Of a stretch of 64,000 nt of DNA, positions 11,601 through 23,497 are shown piece by piece; within the stretch, counting starts at the first letter, position 1, and each line of letters opens with the position of its first letter. The translations under genes were made by a program, and so were the position numbers. Under the pieces are notes generated by a model. That model was not told the origin of the DNA and did no database searches. It saw only the letters and a list, made by a program, of their open reading frames with translations. The stretch covers positions 1 to 64,000 of the forward strand of contig WHUZ01000053.1 in the NCBI GenBank assembly GCA_015179045.1, written 5' to 3'. The DNA comes from Kalaharituber pfeilii. Its lineage: Eukaryota > Ascomycota > Pezizomycetes > Pezizales > Pezizaceae.

Positions 11601-12107
11601 AGCAGACCTCCAACCACTATGGAACGCAACCGGAGTTCCGACGATCGGTATTGGAGCGACTTCTTGGACGAGCACCGCTACACGTCGCGGTGCGCTACCA
11701 TCCCGCCGGCATTGATATCCGAGAATTCAAATTCGCAGTCGTATTACACAGCTGCAGCAGCAGCATCATCGAGTGCAGGTCCGTCATCGTACTCGCAAAG
11801 TAGCCGTACATGGGGCGGGTCCGCGTCCGCATCATGGGCCGGGGCAACGGGCAGCGCGAGCGGAGAGAATGTGTCGAGGAGTGCGAGGAACGGGGGAACA
11901 CAGGCGGGGGGAGCGCGAGGAGCACGAGGAGCACGTCGAGTTGGGCAGATGAGGCGATGGAGATTGATCCGAGGGTTCGGTTGCCAATCACGGAGGAGCG
12001 AGCGGTGTATGCGAGGTTGTATGCGGAAGCGAGCATTGGGATTGGAGGGCCGTCGGGGGATCTGTTGCACTAAATTTATGGATGGCCAAGGGGTGCAGCG
12101 GTTTTGA
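8628..12107 (+). CDS. Large Ser/Pro/Gln-rich protein with a C-terminal coiled coil, unknown function; likely frameshifted 3' end
   Basis: The open frame is about 1159 aa from the first ATG (MHRRNQS). A TTG seven codons earlier is not used as the start. Residues 1-820 are low-complexity (Ser, Pro, Gln, Asn, Thr) and probably disordered. Around residues 835-900 there is a CKTCKA pair of cysteines followed by a charged helix containing WEDERKAYERKIRQLEKR, which looks like a coiled coil. An acidic Glu/Asp-rich stretch follows. The end of the annotated frame turns Arg/Gly-rich after about 11900 and looks out of frame. The +2 frame continues with a better sequence and stops at 12073. I do not recognise the family. 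The pattern (disordered N-terminus, CxxC, coiled coil) resembles fungal regulatory or scaffold proteins, but no function is inferred. Confidence 0.7.
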   Translation: MHRRNQSVEKLSGGGGFSYGTTPPLSQPPPPTSQQKPKYDRHHQSTPSDFRQSTESLHFQHQQPGHDITPTSSTTTLPQLQQQPRAQTYPRSSVASGSTQYQRDSYFPPTPPGSIRVSSPVGTRGHVHSPSQHSLTSTISNSGGVGPRGPAPLSLNGLFSSQGGQGGKKPKSAAASLRSRFTFSLGGGSSSSNTNSHNHSNGGVNANSGAYQHGKQGSTAMGTALPQQHQQQQYPMQREETPLPVPSPPPVRMREYMDQEQRRQSVNSVHSELGVRPPTSPEESAAAHYSSDTWKEETSGIKRSGTLCTVMTGRSIVYDEDVDISQLGDLIGTPGSNDSDSGGDTPTSITPSLFLLNRKQLEGTGIATGESTMLGEAMVVDGRLVKVSGGSAITIGSNADSATNAAESPVQPNENNNSDSNSNSTFLSVEDSPLSPLRPLSMLPQSPASSLPGDNTLAAGVIKRTPSSASLPVGQVKRKPSPVTSPFAPPQTDSATAPFSAVSMSQNPNIMLSSPTQNKAFPETQPPINTITATSSASSAFPHNPITSTITSPLTKSPVPVTWGGQALKMEISQVELPPPPQHQRSTNPDSPLAMYAMERQKKLIDEEWEDLENEAAEDNPPPPYVARMSMMPNGGNEEREEVEDEKARLKQMDAMANRGGVNGVVMRQSLLTSEQAEREEGGRGSPQDEGVPVDDEAKARAPMTGLSTGRTEVLRTESYSKEEASKAQDYKGNDNIAQDEAGKGNGKDGSQSTESFKTKSSPATPTLGRKQTILKTSGAGGPGNKFSPGLHRSGTRSKIRFSHTAPEVVTSEQNAEIAAPEVTGAATTTVGGKACKTCKANKGLANKYRDLLTRERGSFALERSIWEDERKAYERKIRQLEKRIRKLVEVVAQGDEGAEEEDGGGDEIDEEGMDGTGALANGKDGAALEEEEDEKPILSATGGLNLGGSASGGWKLRDTGKEVDRSNRREREWEGGLRDHSGGAWPRQQNSRPPTTMERNRSSDDRYWSDFLDEHRYTSRCATIPPALISENSNSQSYYTAAAAASSSAGPSSYSQSSRTWGGSASASWAGATGSASGENVSRSARNGGTQAGGARGARGARRVGQMRRWRLIRGFGCQSRRSERCMRGCMRKRALGLEGRRGICCTKFMDGQGVQRF

Positions 12108-13664
12108 AACGAAATGAGGCATAGAACACGGGGATGGGGGAACATTCGGGGACTCCTTTTACGTTTTGTTATTGAAAAAACTCTAAGTTTTGCTAGCATT
12201 GGGGCACTCAATCTTGAACTCTTCTTCTGTCTCTTTCAAATCTCTCTATTACGGTGTTTATGGAATTGTGGTATCTTGTTGCTAGCTCATTTATATAAAA
12301 GTGTTTTGTCCTCATTTTTTTGGATTAGGGCTTTTTTTTTGCTTCCTTTTATTTTGTTATGTAACATGCGATATCCGTCTCTACCGCTTTCTGTTTTATA
12401 TTTATATTACAGATCTTACAATTGCACAGATACGCCCTTTTTTTTTTTTTTTTTCCCTTCTTTCTCTCTGTTGATGCAAATACCCCGCCTCCTTGCTCGT
12501 GTCATGATTTGTTGAAAATTCCACAAGATCAACAATATAGACTTGACGATAAGGTTTCTATGCGATGTACAGTCCACGACCGCGTTTTGTTGGAAGATGT
12601 ACCTGCTATAGTATGGTGGCGGAGGGAGGGTATTGTGAGGTTACGTACACAATACCTCCAATTCCACAACATTCCCTAGGTTACCGATCTGTAGTAATGA
12701 AGTATTAATGGGCACAAGAACACCGTCCCATGAGATCGAACAATGTACAATTTATAGTTCAGCTGTAATCGCATGAAGTTGTTGCAGGTTACATAGGTAT
12801 CGTTATATGTATAGATATGTGAATTGAGGGTAATCCGACTATTGGTCTCGGGAACTCGTTTCAGGACCTAGTGCGGAACGTACTCGGATCGATGGAACGG
12901 TCCAACGGCAATAAAATGGAAATATATAGTATATATATAAAAAGAAGAAAACATATGATATGAATTAGTGTGGTATGTTTTCCTTTGCAGGGGGGTGCGG
13001 GGCGCGGTCTGGCAGAGGAAGGTTACTGTTCTCTACAATACCATTTGTGTCCCTCACAATCTCTACTATACTAAGTACTTACTCTGAATGTTTAGAGTAC
13101 AGCAGGTAGGTATAAATACTCTATCAATTCGTGTACGGCAAATAGGAGTTACGCAACGGGAGGAGTGGGTTGATGGCTAAGTACTTAGACCTACACGTAA
13201 AGAGGGTATTGTTTTTATTATCGTGAGTTCACTGTCGGGTTATACCTAATGTTAACGTAAATGCATATGGATTACATGGGGAGGTTTGGAGGCGTGTAGT
13301 TTTTGAGACATGAATGGTAGGTAGTACATGAGGGTAGGAGGTGGTAAGCGAACTTGAAACTAAGGAGTACGAGGAACAAGACATGTGTCGTGGAGTTTGT
13401 CGGTAGAGTTTTGAGGAGTTGGTTTCAGTGCCACAGAGTACATAACTTTTCATATGCATAGAGTTGTTAATCTTGCATATTGGTACAGTCACTCCAGTCT
13501 CCGTCGACAATTGTCAGACCTATACTTATTTACTCGTCGGTTCTAGTGCACTGGTCAGCTGTTCCAATATTGTTTGAAGCAGCGAGTTACTTGAGTCCAG
13601 CTTCGTGCACGTACAAAGTAATAATTATGTGAGCTACATATATAACGGTATATATACTATGATA
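12108..13664. other. Intergenic, AT-rich
   Basis: Contains the 3' flank of the large gene, a T run of about 21 near 12438-12458, and AT-rich DNA with no supported gene. Confidence 0.5.
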
Positions 13665-13804
13665 CTAGCCAGTCTCAAAAGTATTCGGACGCCTGACTAA
13701 TGCATATTATGGGCTATGCAGTACTGTATATGTCATGCACTGATCCACTTCTAGACAACACACTAGCAAAGGATCGCACAAGATATATGTGCAACAACCC
13801 GCAG

Positions 13805-14165
13805 TTGTTCTGCACCTGTTTTGACCGTCGCTCTGCAGCTGTTTTTGTCGTCGTTCCGGCAGATGCTCCGACCGTCGTTTTTGGCAGCTATTTTGACCGT
13901 TGTTTGGCAGCCGTTTTGACAACCATTTTAGCAGCCATTTCAGCAGCTATTTCACCAACTGCTCGCTGTTTTTACCACGGTCTCTGCAGCTGTTTTTTTA
14001 CCGTTGCTTTTACCGTCGTTTTGGCAGCTGTTTTCACAGCCATTTCAGCAACCATTTCAGCAGCCATTCCGACGGTCGTTTCTGCAGCTGTTTTAGGTGT
14101 CATTTCGGCAGCTGCCTTGACTCGTTTGGCAGCTGTTAGGAATGTCATTTTGACAGCTGTTTGAC
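13805..14165. repeat. Degenerate minisatellite inside the Tc1 derivative
   Basis: Irregular units of about 20-24 bp built around GGCAGCTGTTTT and GACCGTCGTTTT, repeated roughly fifteen times with much divergence. It gives long open frames of Ala/Val/Ile repeats, which I regard as an artefact of the repeat. Confidence 0.7.
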
Positions 14166-14238
14166 AGTCGCTTCGAAGCAGTCATTATAGGAATCATCCC
14201 CAATTTTCTTATATCTCCATGAGCTCCACATAATGGTA

Positions 14239-14427
14239 TCAAGCTGTATACTTATTTCCACCACTTGCATTGATACATTTAGACATTATTGATGGTAGTT
14301 TACTTATATCCTTATTTATATCCTCCATTCTAACATTATTCCATTCCCATATAAAACCACTTTCATCTGCCCTACTGTAACAATCCTTTCCAACGGTTGC
14401 ACATTTATCTTGTGCGAACTTTGCCAA
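14239..14427 (-). pseudogene. Transposase C-terminal remnant (Tc1/mariner)
   Basis: The last 40 or so codons (FIWEWNNV, then INKDISKLPSIM, then GGNKY before the stop) match the end typical of Tc1/IS630-type transposases: a Trp, an Ile-Asn-x-x-Ile helix, and a Gly followed by Tyr. No catalytic residues remain. The rest of the gene is missing and its place is taken by the minisatellite, so this is a deletion derivative. Confidence 0.6.
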
Positions 14428-14521
14428 GTGGGTAACCTAGAAGTGGATTAGTGTATGCCATATGCTGCATAGCGCAAAATATGCATTAGTCAGGCGTCTG
14501 AATACTTCTGAAACTGGCTAG

Positions 14522-17500
14522 TAGTATCCGGGGGTCTTTAGTAAGTATACTACATCAGCCTATCCCAACCTAAAGAGCCGTTCCACCACCGACCAGTATG
14601 TAGAGTACTCAAGTACAGACATGGCATCTACTACGGTTACAATTACCACGAAAAGGCCCGACAAGAAAACTGAAGCCCCAGATTAGCGCTTGCTAGATTC
14701 GATCATTTAACAATTCAAAAAGGTTAGAATAGCAATACTAGTACCACATCAATCCAAGTATAAAATTTCATATATGAGTATCCAATTCCAGCAGTGGGGA
14801 ATCTTCGAATCCAAGCACCGAGATGCTGGGCCCTGAGGGACACAAAATTATATAAACATGTAAAATTACAAGTACATGTGGTGTGGGATACTAATTTACT
14901 TGCAAATCTGAGGTCAGCGGAGCTAGCAGATAACCTGCTGTGATGTAGTCATATGCAGGGGGGATACTGTGTTAACGTGGAGAGGCGAATTCAAAATTGA
15001 AGGCGACGATCTGGAGAGGTGTCGGATGGGCTGTGCTCATGTAATCGAGGTTGGGTGCATGGAGGGTACGTGGGTTTGGCTAGTGAGATTGTTAACCTTG
15101 CATACTACTAGTGCTATGTCTTTCCTAACAGCCAAAGTACTGATATGCTTACCTGCATGGTCAAATTGCCATTTGCCGCGTGCGGTGATCTGCACAGTGT
15201 TCCCAAATCAAGGTAGTAGCTGCGCTATTACATCAAAGGCAGAGTGCGTGTGTACGCTGGGATGAAAAAAAACCTTCTGCTAGTAGCAATTCCAATATAC
15301 TAAGGTAAGAAGTCCTTTGCGGGGTAAACCAGAATGACACGCAGAAGCAACAAAAAAATCCAGTATGCTCGTACCTATGATGTATTAGGGGTGCTGACGT
15401 TGCGGCGTCGACTATATGATACCATGCTTGTGGTTATAGTGTTCATGATGTAGGCGTAAGGGGTGGTGTCCAGTTAAGATTGCCAACTTACATTGTGGCG
15501 CCGTATCTACCAATTAAGTAGGTGATTTGACTAGGGCCGGACGCGCCATAAAAGTCAAGTAAATATGCACGTCCTTCACGCCCCCTTCCATTGGCCGATT
15601 CGAGCTAGTATGTATTTAGCTGATACCCTTATAGGTATACCTCGCAAGCATCCTAGTCTTTCCACACTCGTAAGCTTACTACCAAGTCCATGCAAGTTCA
15701 CACAAGGCCTAGCTGTAAGTACACAGTCGCATAACTCGCGTCGATCTATGTCTTAGTGTACCTTGATCTATCGTAAACAGTGAAATAGCGCACCACAACC
15801 GACTCGGCCCCAGCACGAGCAAAAACGCGCACCTCTAAGCCTGATTGGCTGTTGCCTTATGGGGCGCTCACACCGTACCTGCACTCAACGCCGAGTTACC
15901 CTGAATGCTGACTACTGCCCTGCAAAGTAGTACCCGCACCCTTAGAGACCTAAAATCATATAGTCTTGTACCTTGAGGAGCCACAGTCTTTAAGGAGTTA
16001 GGGCCCTTTTGGGTGTAAATAATGGCCATTACCCGGAGTAAAAGTCATGAAATTATCATGGTTGTCCGAGGTGTCACCAACCTTGCTGAGCACCGGAGTT
16101 CCACCACCGGTGATACAGGAGTCTATGTGCAGGGATTACCTCCCCCCTCTCTACCTCCACTTCAAAATGCAGGCAAGGTCATTTACAGCACTTCCTAGTA
16201 GGGTGCGTTGCGATTCCCACTGTTGAATTTTCAATGACGTGACGAACATGACGTGACGGTCAAAGTACACTATATTTACGTCATGATTGTCGTCCAACGA
16301 ACATTTCATGGCTCCCTAGCTACCTACACGAGCATCTTATGCTATTCAATATTCAACATAATACAGAGCTTCGATGACAGGCGAGATGATCTATATTATG
16401 AAATGCATATATGTCAGTGTCCAAATTATCACCCCTTTGTGATCCTGATGCACCTACTCATCATCAAAGACTGACATATGCAAGGCGAACATTCAGAAAG
16501 CCCACGTCATCTCAAGATTTTGTATTGCGCTCTGAGGGAGAGGAAACTTCTCTCCTCTCCTCTTCTCTGGCCTTAATACATTACAGCAATCCTCTATCTC
16601 CTCCTTTAGGGAAGCCCTTCATCCCGGTCTACCACACCAGGAAATCTCTAATCTCCGTCCTAATACTACCTTCGGGAAGGTAAGGGAACCTTAAAAATGA
16701 AAGGTATGTCCGTTTGTATCATTTTTTCCCCTCCTATGGGTACAGATTGATAGGACAGATCACCACTATTACACTTTATCTCTTTCCTGTCCCCTTTGAG
16801 CGCTCCTTCTTTATCATCTCTTACTTTCACAGCGGTTTGTACGATCCTTTTTTACTTGACTAATGTCTAGACTGGTTGCACGACCTCCCCGTAGTGCAAA
16901 CGGACTCATAAATGTCAAGGAGGTGTTAGATCAGGTCGAGGACGAATGCCCATGAATGGAGAGAACAAAAGGGAGGTACTAGCACTATCGTTAGGCACTA
17001 TCGTCGGCATACTACCTACTTCATAGAATTACTAGACTAAAGATGCACGCGGAGATAAAGTGATCAGCTCGTAGATAACAGCACCTCATCCCTCCCTTTC
17101 TCCTCTCCCTTCCCGTTCCCAATACCCTCTTTCCGCACTGTAAAGATCAAATATTATGTAGTTTCCAGACTCCAAACTCCAAACTCCAAGCACTGTATAA
17201 ATCTCTCTGCTCCTCTTACTTTCAAACTCCTTGCCCACACTCCACACTCCACAGTGCGCCATCATCTTCCCCTCATTCTCATTCCACAACCTCGCTCTCC
17301 GCTTCATATCCTCTTGTTCCGTCACCTGCTCTTGCATTCGCTCTGCCTCCCTTACCTCTTCCTGCCTCTCCTCCACCTCCACAATAACCTCTACAGTCAC
17401 AATCTCCACCTCAATCTCAAACTCCCAAAACTCTTGTTCACCTTCCGGCTCTTCCGCGTGCCCCCATTCCGTTTCCCACCCGAGTGTCCACCTCAGCGGT

Positions 17501-20500
17501 TCCTCCTCCGTCTCCTCATCTACAATTGTCAGGGACTCGACAACAGGCTGTGCTGGCTGTGAACCGCATGCAATGCGCGGCACGAGCGTGGTAGTGCCGG
17601 GTTAATGCTGACTCGAGCTTTTCGGCGCTCCGGGAATGTGTGGGAGGTGTTAGCGGTGAGGGGGATGTATGAAGGGACATTGTTGGTCCTTATAGCCGTT
17701 TGAAGAGAAGCTCGTAGTGGAAAATTTCCGAGCGAGAACGATATAGTACGTGTGTCTTAATTGTGCGGTGATGTCACAGTAATTGAAGGATCTAAGAAAC
17801 ATTGGTGTTGCTTGAGCGTTGCGGTGGCTGAGACGTAATTGCGATTCGACACAAAAATCTTATCCAGGAATTTCCAGATAATCATGTGGGAACGTAGGTA
17901 TTTCGTTTATTAGAATGCTGCGTATTGAGCATGAGGGGGAGCAATAATCGTCCTGAGTATGAGAGGCTTGCCAGATATTGCAATGTTGTCTGTTGGAAAA
18001 ATAAGGTGAATAACTCTATGTGTCGTACTCCTGCTGTGAACCACCCCAACCAACTTAGGATCCCAGAATCAAATTCCACATGGCTTCACACAAAGAGCCA
18101 GGGCTTTATAGTTCTATTGAGACTTTTTCGCCACCTCGCAACCTCCACAATCCCCGTACCATCCACCCACACCCCTACCTAGTTTTACCAACCATTCGGT
18201 ACTTCCCACCACTTCTATGAGCCAAAGTAGGTAACTGCTCAAGTTTCTTTTTGCACATACACGCCCAATCTTCTCCTTCCCCTGTCTGTCTGTAGTACCA
18301 TACTCTCACCATCCCTAACGTGGAGGTTACAACGCCGTGACCGCCTGAGACAAACCACGGCTGGTAGGTGCGCTGTGGGTGGTACTGTCGAGCGGGTGTA
18401 CTATTGCTTTAGGTAGAAGGGGTGTTGTTGTGTTGTGCTGCATGCATGCATGCACAGTGCGCCATTACTGGGCTGCTCCAGGCAGGCTTGACAAGCGAGC
18501 AAAAGCTGTACCGTATTATTTTGAATTTGAGAACCTGGCGCTAGACGGATGAGGTGTAGGTGAGGGCTCTACTGTAGGTATGTATGTATATCTCACTCTG
18601 CTTTGACCTTGTATCATGCTTCATTCAGGTGTAGCATCATAACTCCTGCTGTATGCAAACCGAGTTCAGTTCATCTAGCGGGAGGTTCTAAAATTCGATA
18701 TAATAAGGTATCATTTGTGAGCTTCATCGCACATCATACCACCATAGACTGCCCTCTCCATCCATTCCTTTTGGCGGCAAGATTAGTCAACCGTAATATC
18801 AAAGTCAGGCTGTAAGTATTAGCTTGCCTATTACCATGAAGCAAATTTTGCATGAGAATTGAAAGAAAGAGGGGTTTCAATACGCGGCCAGCTGATCTAG
18901 ATACAAGTAGTATCAAAGTCTGGCCACGGTGGAGCCCGCATTGACAAGAGGAGAAGAGGGGTGAACGCCTATCAAGCTGTGTACGCGACGATGACGGCTC
19001 CTCCACTACCGCGCACTTCCCATATTAGATTGGTATTAGTTATGGGTATAGCGCCAGCGTCAGCCACAATTTTTCGTTGATAGCTACTAGTATGGCAAGT
19101 CTGGGCACAAGATCATTATTATGGCTCAGCACCCATGATTTTGACCAGGGAAAGGCAGGGGAATCGGAATGAAGAATTCAATGCTATCGCTGCACTGAGC
19201 CAAGGATCATATACTGCCAAAACCGGCCAAGAATTCCAGTTCGCGGCAAGATTGATCACACTTGATTGCTTTGAAGTGAACATGAACCTCATTGCAGGAT
19301 ATTCTCCAATGTCAAAATGGCTCTCCTTTGGCGGTGACTGTTTTTGAGGGGGTGGGGTAATAGCGGCTACTAGCGGTCGGATCTGGGGTGCAGCGCAGAT
19401 CCTTCACTGTCCCTTGTCCATCCAGCTTCATATTTCCCTCACAGAGCCTGCTCAGAAACTGGCTTCAATAGCGCACGGTGGACAGGTAGTGCGGACCCAA
19501 ATACAGTACTTCACTGTCATAGGTTTGTATCATAGATGATGTCTCACGCGGACCTAAGTATAATGCCATAGATGTGGGGTTAGGAGGACAAATCTGGCCA
19601 GGTACATCCTAATCCCGTCATTAATAGAATACTCTACTGTTGCTTCTACGTAAGGCCCTTTGTCCAGGGCAGCTGACCGAAGTGGCGACGCACGTGGCCG
19701 ACAATCATCAAATATTGCTAGATTCGCTATCGTGTAATTCTGAATCCTACAGCAGCTTAAAGTACCATTAGCATCAATATCGACATGCCGTTCAACGTTT
19801 TCAGATGCACAGGACAGTAACAAGGGGGAACAATTTGTCAGTGGTCGCGATCTAGTCTGGTGGACCGACCCTCCGACCGTATGGTCGATCACCTGCTGAA
19901 CTTAATGCCGAACCATCTCGTACAGCTGTGTCATCCACCCATGTGGCGAGCAGCGATAGGCAACATTCTTGGCCCCCAACTTTCGTTGTCAGTATTGAAT
20001 GCATGGCGGGGCACAGGAGTTCAAGGCCAGTTTTTCTCCCTTGTTCCTCATGAATTGGCAAACCAGGGTTAACTTCTCCAGGTCTGCTTCTCATATAATT
20101 CTTCGTTTGTGGCGTCGGCTGTTCAGAAATGCCAGCACACAGTCGGTACCCATCCCGCGTATCTTAACCGAAACTCTAGAAAGGAATACTCTCGCCTTTT
20201 GTATGCCCTCGCACAAAATTCATTGGATATGAATACCCTATGCTGTTCCATATTAACAGAGCTAGTATTTTATGGATCGAAAAAGGCTCCTTGGCATATC
20301 TAGTAACAAGAATGGTTCTTACCATATCCATCCATCAGGTACGAATTACGAAGGCATTGATAGTTGGTGATCGGGATGCCTCTGCAACATAGTATATATC
20401 CCATTGACCAAGGAGGTTGTGAGAGCATTGCCCCATACAACATCGGGATCATCTTTCCTGCGCAAACTGCCTTATCGATATATCAGTGCCATATCCGGCA

Positions 20501-21238
20501 GTTCATCGAGCTGGTTTCAAAACAAATCCGCTTATGCATTTGTTTGATCAGGAATGTGCCGCTGCGGGGGGACCTGTCCGCTACGGATTGAGATTTTCCA
20601 TCAGTATGAGATTCAGTCATTGCCACCTGTTCTCACCATTAAACTACAGCTATAATACAATAACGCAAGATTTGTGTAACTAGTCACCTTCGGCTGCAAA
20701 CTGCATGCACACAATGCAAATATGCTATAAGGTAAAAGTCAAAACGAGAGTTAAGACCACATAGTAATTCATCTGGGTATATTATAGTGACGTGTAAAAC
20801 AAATTAGCGTAGAGGCATGCATCTACTGTGTATATTGTCATAAATGTATGTGCCTCCCATAATAAAACCAAATAGCGCCAATGTAATGAAAGCAAGAACA
20901 TAAAAATTTCTCCTTGAATATGACTGAACGCGGGGCACGAACAAAGGGGTCCATATTAGAGTTGATGAAGAGGTACGTTAGCAGCACTGCAGAAAATTAG
21001 GGATCGACAAGAAAATCCATAGAACTATCATCAAAGGAGCCGCTCGAGTTGACCTGACATCAAGATGCAATCTATCGTCGCAAGCCACCCAAATACAGGA
21101 AAGAAGAATGAAGGAATAAACGGCGTGGAAAGAACGTAACGTAAGGAATTTCCCCTATACCTAGTAGCATGAAAAAATCCTGGCAAGGAAAGTTCGTTTC
21201 AATTCTGGTACGAACAACTGGGCAAAAACTGGTGATAC
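14522..21238. other. Gene-poor stretch of 6.7 kb
   Basis: No gene is supported. A reverse-strand acidic frame at 17086-17583 is Glu/Val-rich and would need a GTG start. It overlies a CT-rich tract and is not called. Other frames of 60-112 aa show nothing recognisable. No long repeat or terminal inverted repeat was found by eye. Confidence 0.4.
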
Positions 21239-23497
21239 TTAAGCTAGTCCTGGTCCTGCGAAGAACTCCGCAGCCTCGTTTTGAAAGCGAAATCCCCCAA
21301 GCAGATGCATCAGTTCACGCTTCCTCTGCCGTTCTCGCACCCCAGGATTTTCACTGGCTTGCTCAAGGGAAATTACTTCAAGCTCGAGTTCCATTTTGCC
21401 CAGCCAGGCAGCAAGCCTTCCATTGTCAACATAAGCACGGAAGGTTTTTCTGAGTCGTCGAAGGGCAATATATTCTTGAAAGAAATAATTTTCTTCATCC
21501 AGCAAATTATCTGTAATAATACCATCTTAGTGCATGCGACTTTGATCATTTTGCAAGGGGGGATACCCACTGATGTAGCCTGTCAGCTTTGACAAATAGA
21601 TATATTCCTCGTTGCGATGGTTAGCTGAAATCCACTCTTCCATTGACTCTTTCGTAAATCTTGACTCAATTCTCAACATTTCCGATGCGAGAGATGCCAA
21701 TTCCTCAAAATAGAGCCGCATTCTGTTCGCCATGAGAGGCCCATCGGCCACGGTAAATGAGCTTTTGCAGAACCGTTGAAGCGCCTTGGCACAATCGATG
21801 AGCACAAACGGATTTCTAAAGGGTTTAGGATTTGGTGCCTTCTCGACCTTGCTTGCAAGAGCACTAGCAGGAGGCTGACATGTACCACAGGACTCAGATG
21901 CTGCACTTTGGCTAGGTATAGGAGCACTACGCTCCTCACTGGCTTTCTGTTTACCGTTATCCCCCTTTTTGGTCACTTTAGCAGGCAGTTTGTCTGTCAC
22001 TGAAACTTGTTGCAATTTCTGCTGAAGGCGAAGATCAGTTGAAGAATGGCGCTTGTTTCCCCTGCAGTTTTCATACAGGTTTTCTGTCGGATTATGAATG
22101 GTAGCACCTAAGTTAGGTTCACTACTCCGTTTTGGAATAATTCCCCCACCTTCCTTCCTTGCTGGAATTGGACCCGCAGTTAGGCTATGCCATGCAGCTG
22201 TTTTAGCTAGAGTTTTACATGCATGTTTCGTGTTACTCTGCTCGATGGAGGCTGATTTTCCCGATGTTGACTGCTCTACAAAAATTGTATTTGCACGATT
22301 CTCACTCTGTGACGTCTGGTGGTTCAGATTGCATGAGCTTTTTCTTGCTGGGAAAGGCTCCTTGAGAAGCCTTGGAGTCAACACTGAAGCTATAATCGAA
22401 CATTTTAGCCCATAGACGCTAAGTTTTCTGTCTGGCTTTGGGCCGGGACGGGGGGGCGGGGGCATCAAGATTGAGGGTGATGGTGTGGGATTGGGAACTT
22501 GGACATACGCACTGGATGACTGCCAGCCAAGAGGCATGGCTGTTCTTGTGATAGGATTGTACTCATAGAAGGTTGTCGTGTTTCTGGGAGCAGTCACAGC
22601 AGTGTAACTCTCGCTGGTTGGTGTCGATGCGTAATTCTCAACGGTGACCACTTTAAATGGATGTTGGTTAGTGCTGTAGTCATGTGGTGTGAGCACCTGA
22701 AAGGTGGGTGAGTAATCGCTTGGGGTCAGCACTGGCCCGAAAGCATAGCTGGACTCGCTACGGCCGTTGGCAGTCGCCTCTGGAGGCGGCGTGCCCGAGG
22801 CTGCCCTGGACGGAACGGAAGGAGCAGAGCCTCTGCGGTGCGGCTTGGAGCAAGCGCCTAGCGTGGAGCATGGCGGCTGCTGCGGCAGAGGCGGCGGAGA
22901 GGGATGAATGAGGTCCTGGATCGACGCCTTACGATATGGGCGGCCGGCAACATCAAGAGGCAGGCGAGGTGCGGGCACCTCGGCGTCTTGCAGCCTTCCT
23001 TCTGGAAACAAAGTTCTTGGTATCACTGGTGGTAGTGTTGTACCCATACTAAAGGTATCGATTGGCTGAAAGTCCTGACAAGCGTCCGTATCCATTTTCT
23101 CACGCAAGTACTCCCCATATGAAACGCACTGGCCACGACCTACAATTGGCCCCGCCCCAAGATCTTTTGAACCCCCAATCGGACACGATGACCGAGCTGC
23201 ACATCCTGGGAAGAGATTTGGTTGCGTATTTCCAGACCAATCCATTGGCTGCTGAGGAAGCGGAAGGCCATGAGCCTGCCAGGGATGGTATGGCGCTCGC
23301 TGAGCCTCCCCATGGCTCTGATCAAAGAATTCGTAGCGGTCAGGCTGCATACATCTTTTATTGCCCTCTTCTTGCATTCCGCGGGACCTTAGTGCTTTGT
23401 CCTGCCGATCTGAAAGTGCTGAGCAGACTCCTAATGTCGGTGGCGAAGGTAACTGTTTTAGGCGTTTATTTGCAGCATCTGCATCTTTGGTGATCAT
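21239..23497 (-). CDS. Two-exon protein of unknown function, 732 aa
   Basis: Exon 1 is 23497-21571 and exon 2 is 21510-21239, joined across a 60-bp intron (donor GTGGGT, acceptor TTACAG, CACTAAG as possible branch site). The join keeps the frame and turns the first-exon stop context into a continuous helical sequence (KLTGYI, then NNLLDEENYFFQEY). Residues 1-520 are Pro/Ser-rich and probably disordered. They include a repeated LTPSDYS / LTPHDYS / VTVENYAS motif near residues 250-285 and a short proline run near 340. Residues 560-725 look like an all-helical domain (LQRFCKSSF, RMRLYFEELASLASEMLRIE, LRRLRKTFRAYV). I do not recognise the family. The start ATG is the first in the frame. Confidence 0.75.

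Larger units (their letters stand above)
13665..14521. mobile_element. Non-autonomous Tc1/mariner element (857 bp)
   Basis: Terminal inverted repeats of about 85-90 bp (13665-13754 and 14437-14521) start CTAGCCAGT and contain a nearly identical AAGTATTCGGACGCCTGAC block. They differ by a few substitutions and small indels. The element is flanked by TA at 13663-13664 and 14522-14523, the target preference of Tc1/mariner. The middle holds a degenerate minisatellite (about 13805-14165), and the right part holds a transposase C-terminal remnant. Confidence 0.85.

Noticed and set aside
10817..11629. Minus-strand open frame of 270 codons
   Set aside because: Antisense to the coiled-coil gene and Ser/Pro-rich from complementing GC-rich codons.
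13700..14164. Ala/Val/Ile-rich 154-codon frame
   Set aside because: It is a translation of the minisatellite inside the deleted Tc1 element.
17086..17583. Acidic 165-codon minus-strand frame
   Set aside because: It needs a GTG start, is Glu/Val-rich because of a CT tract on the other strand, and shows no domain.
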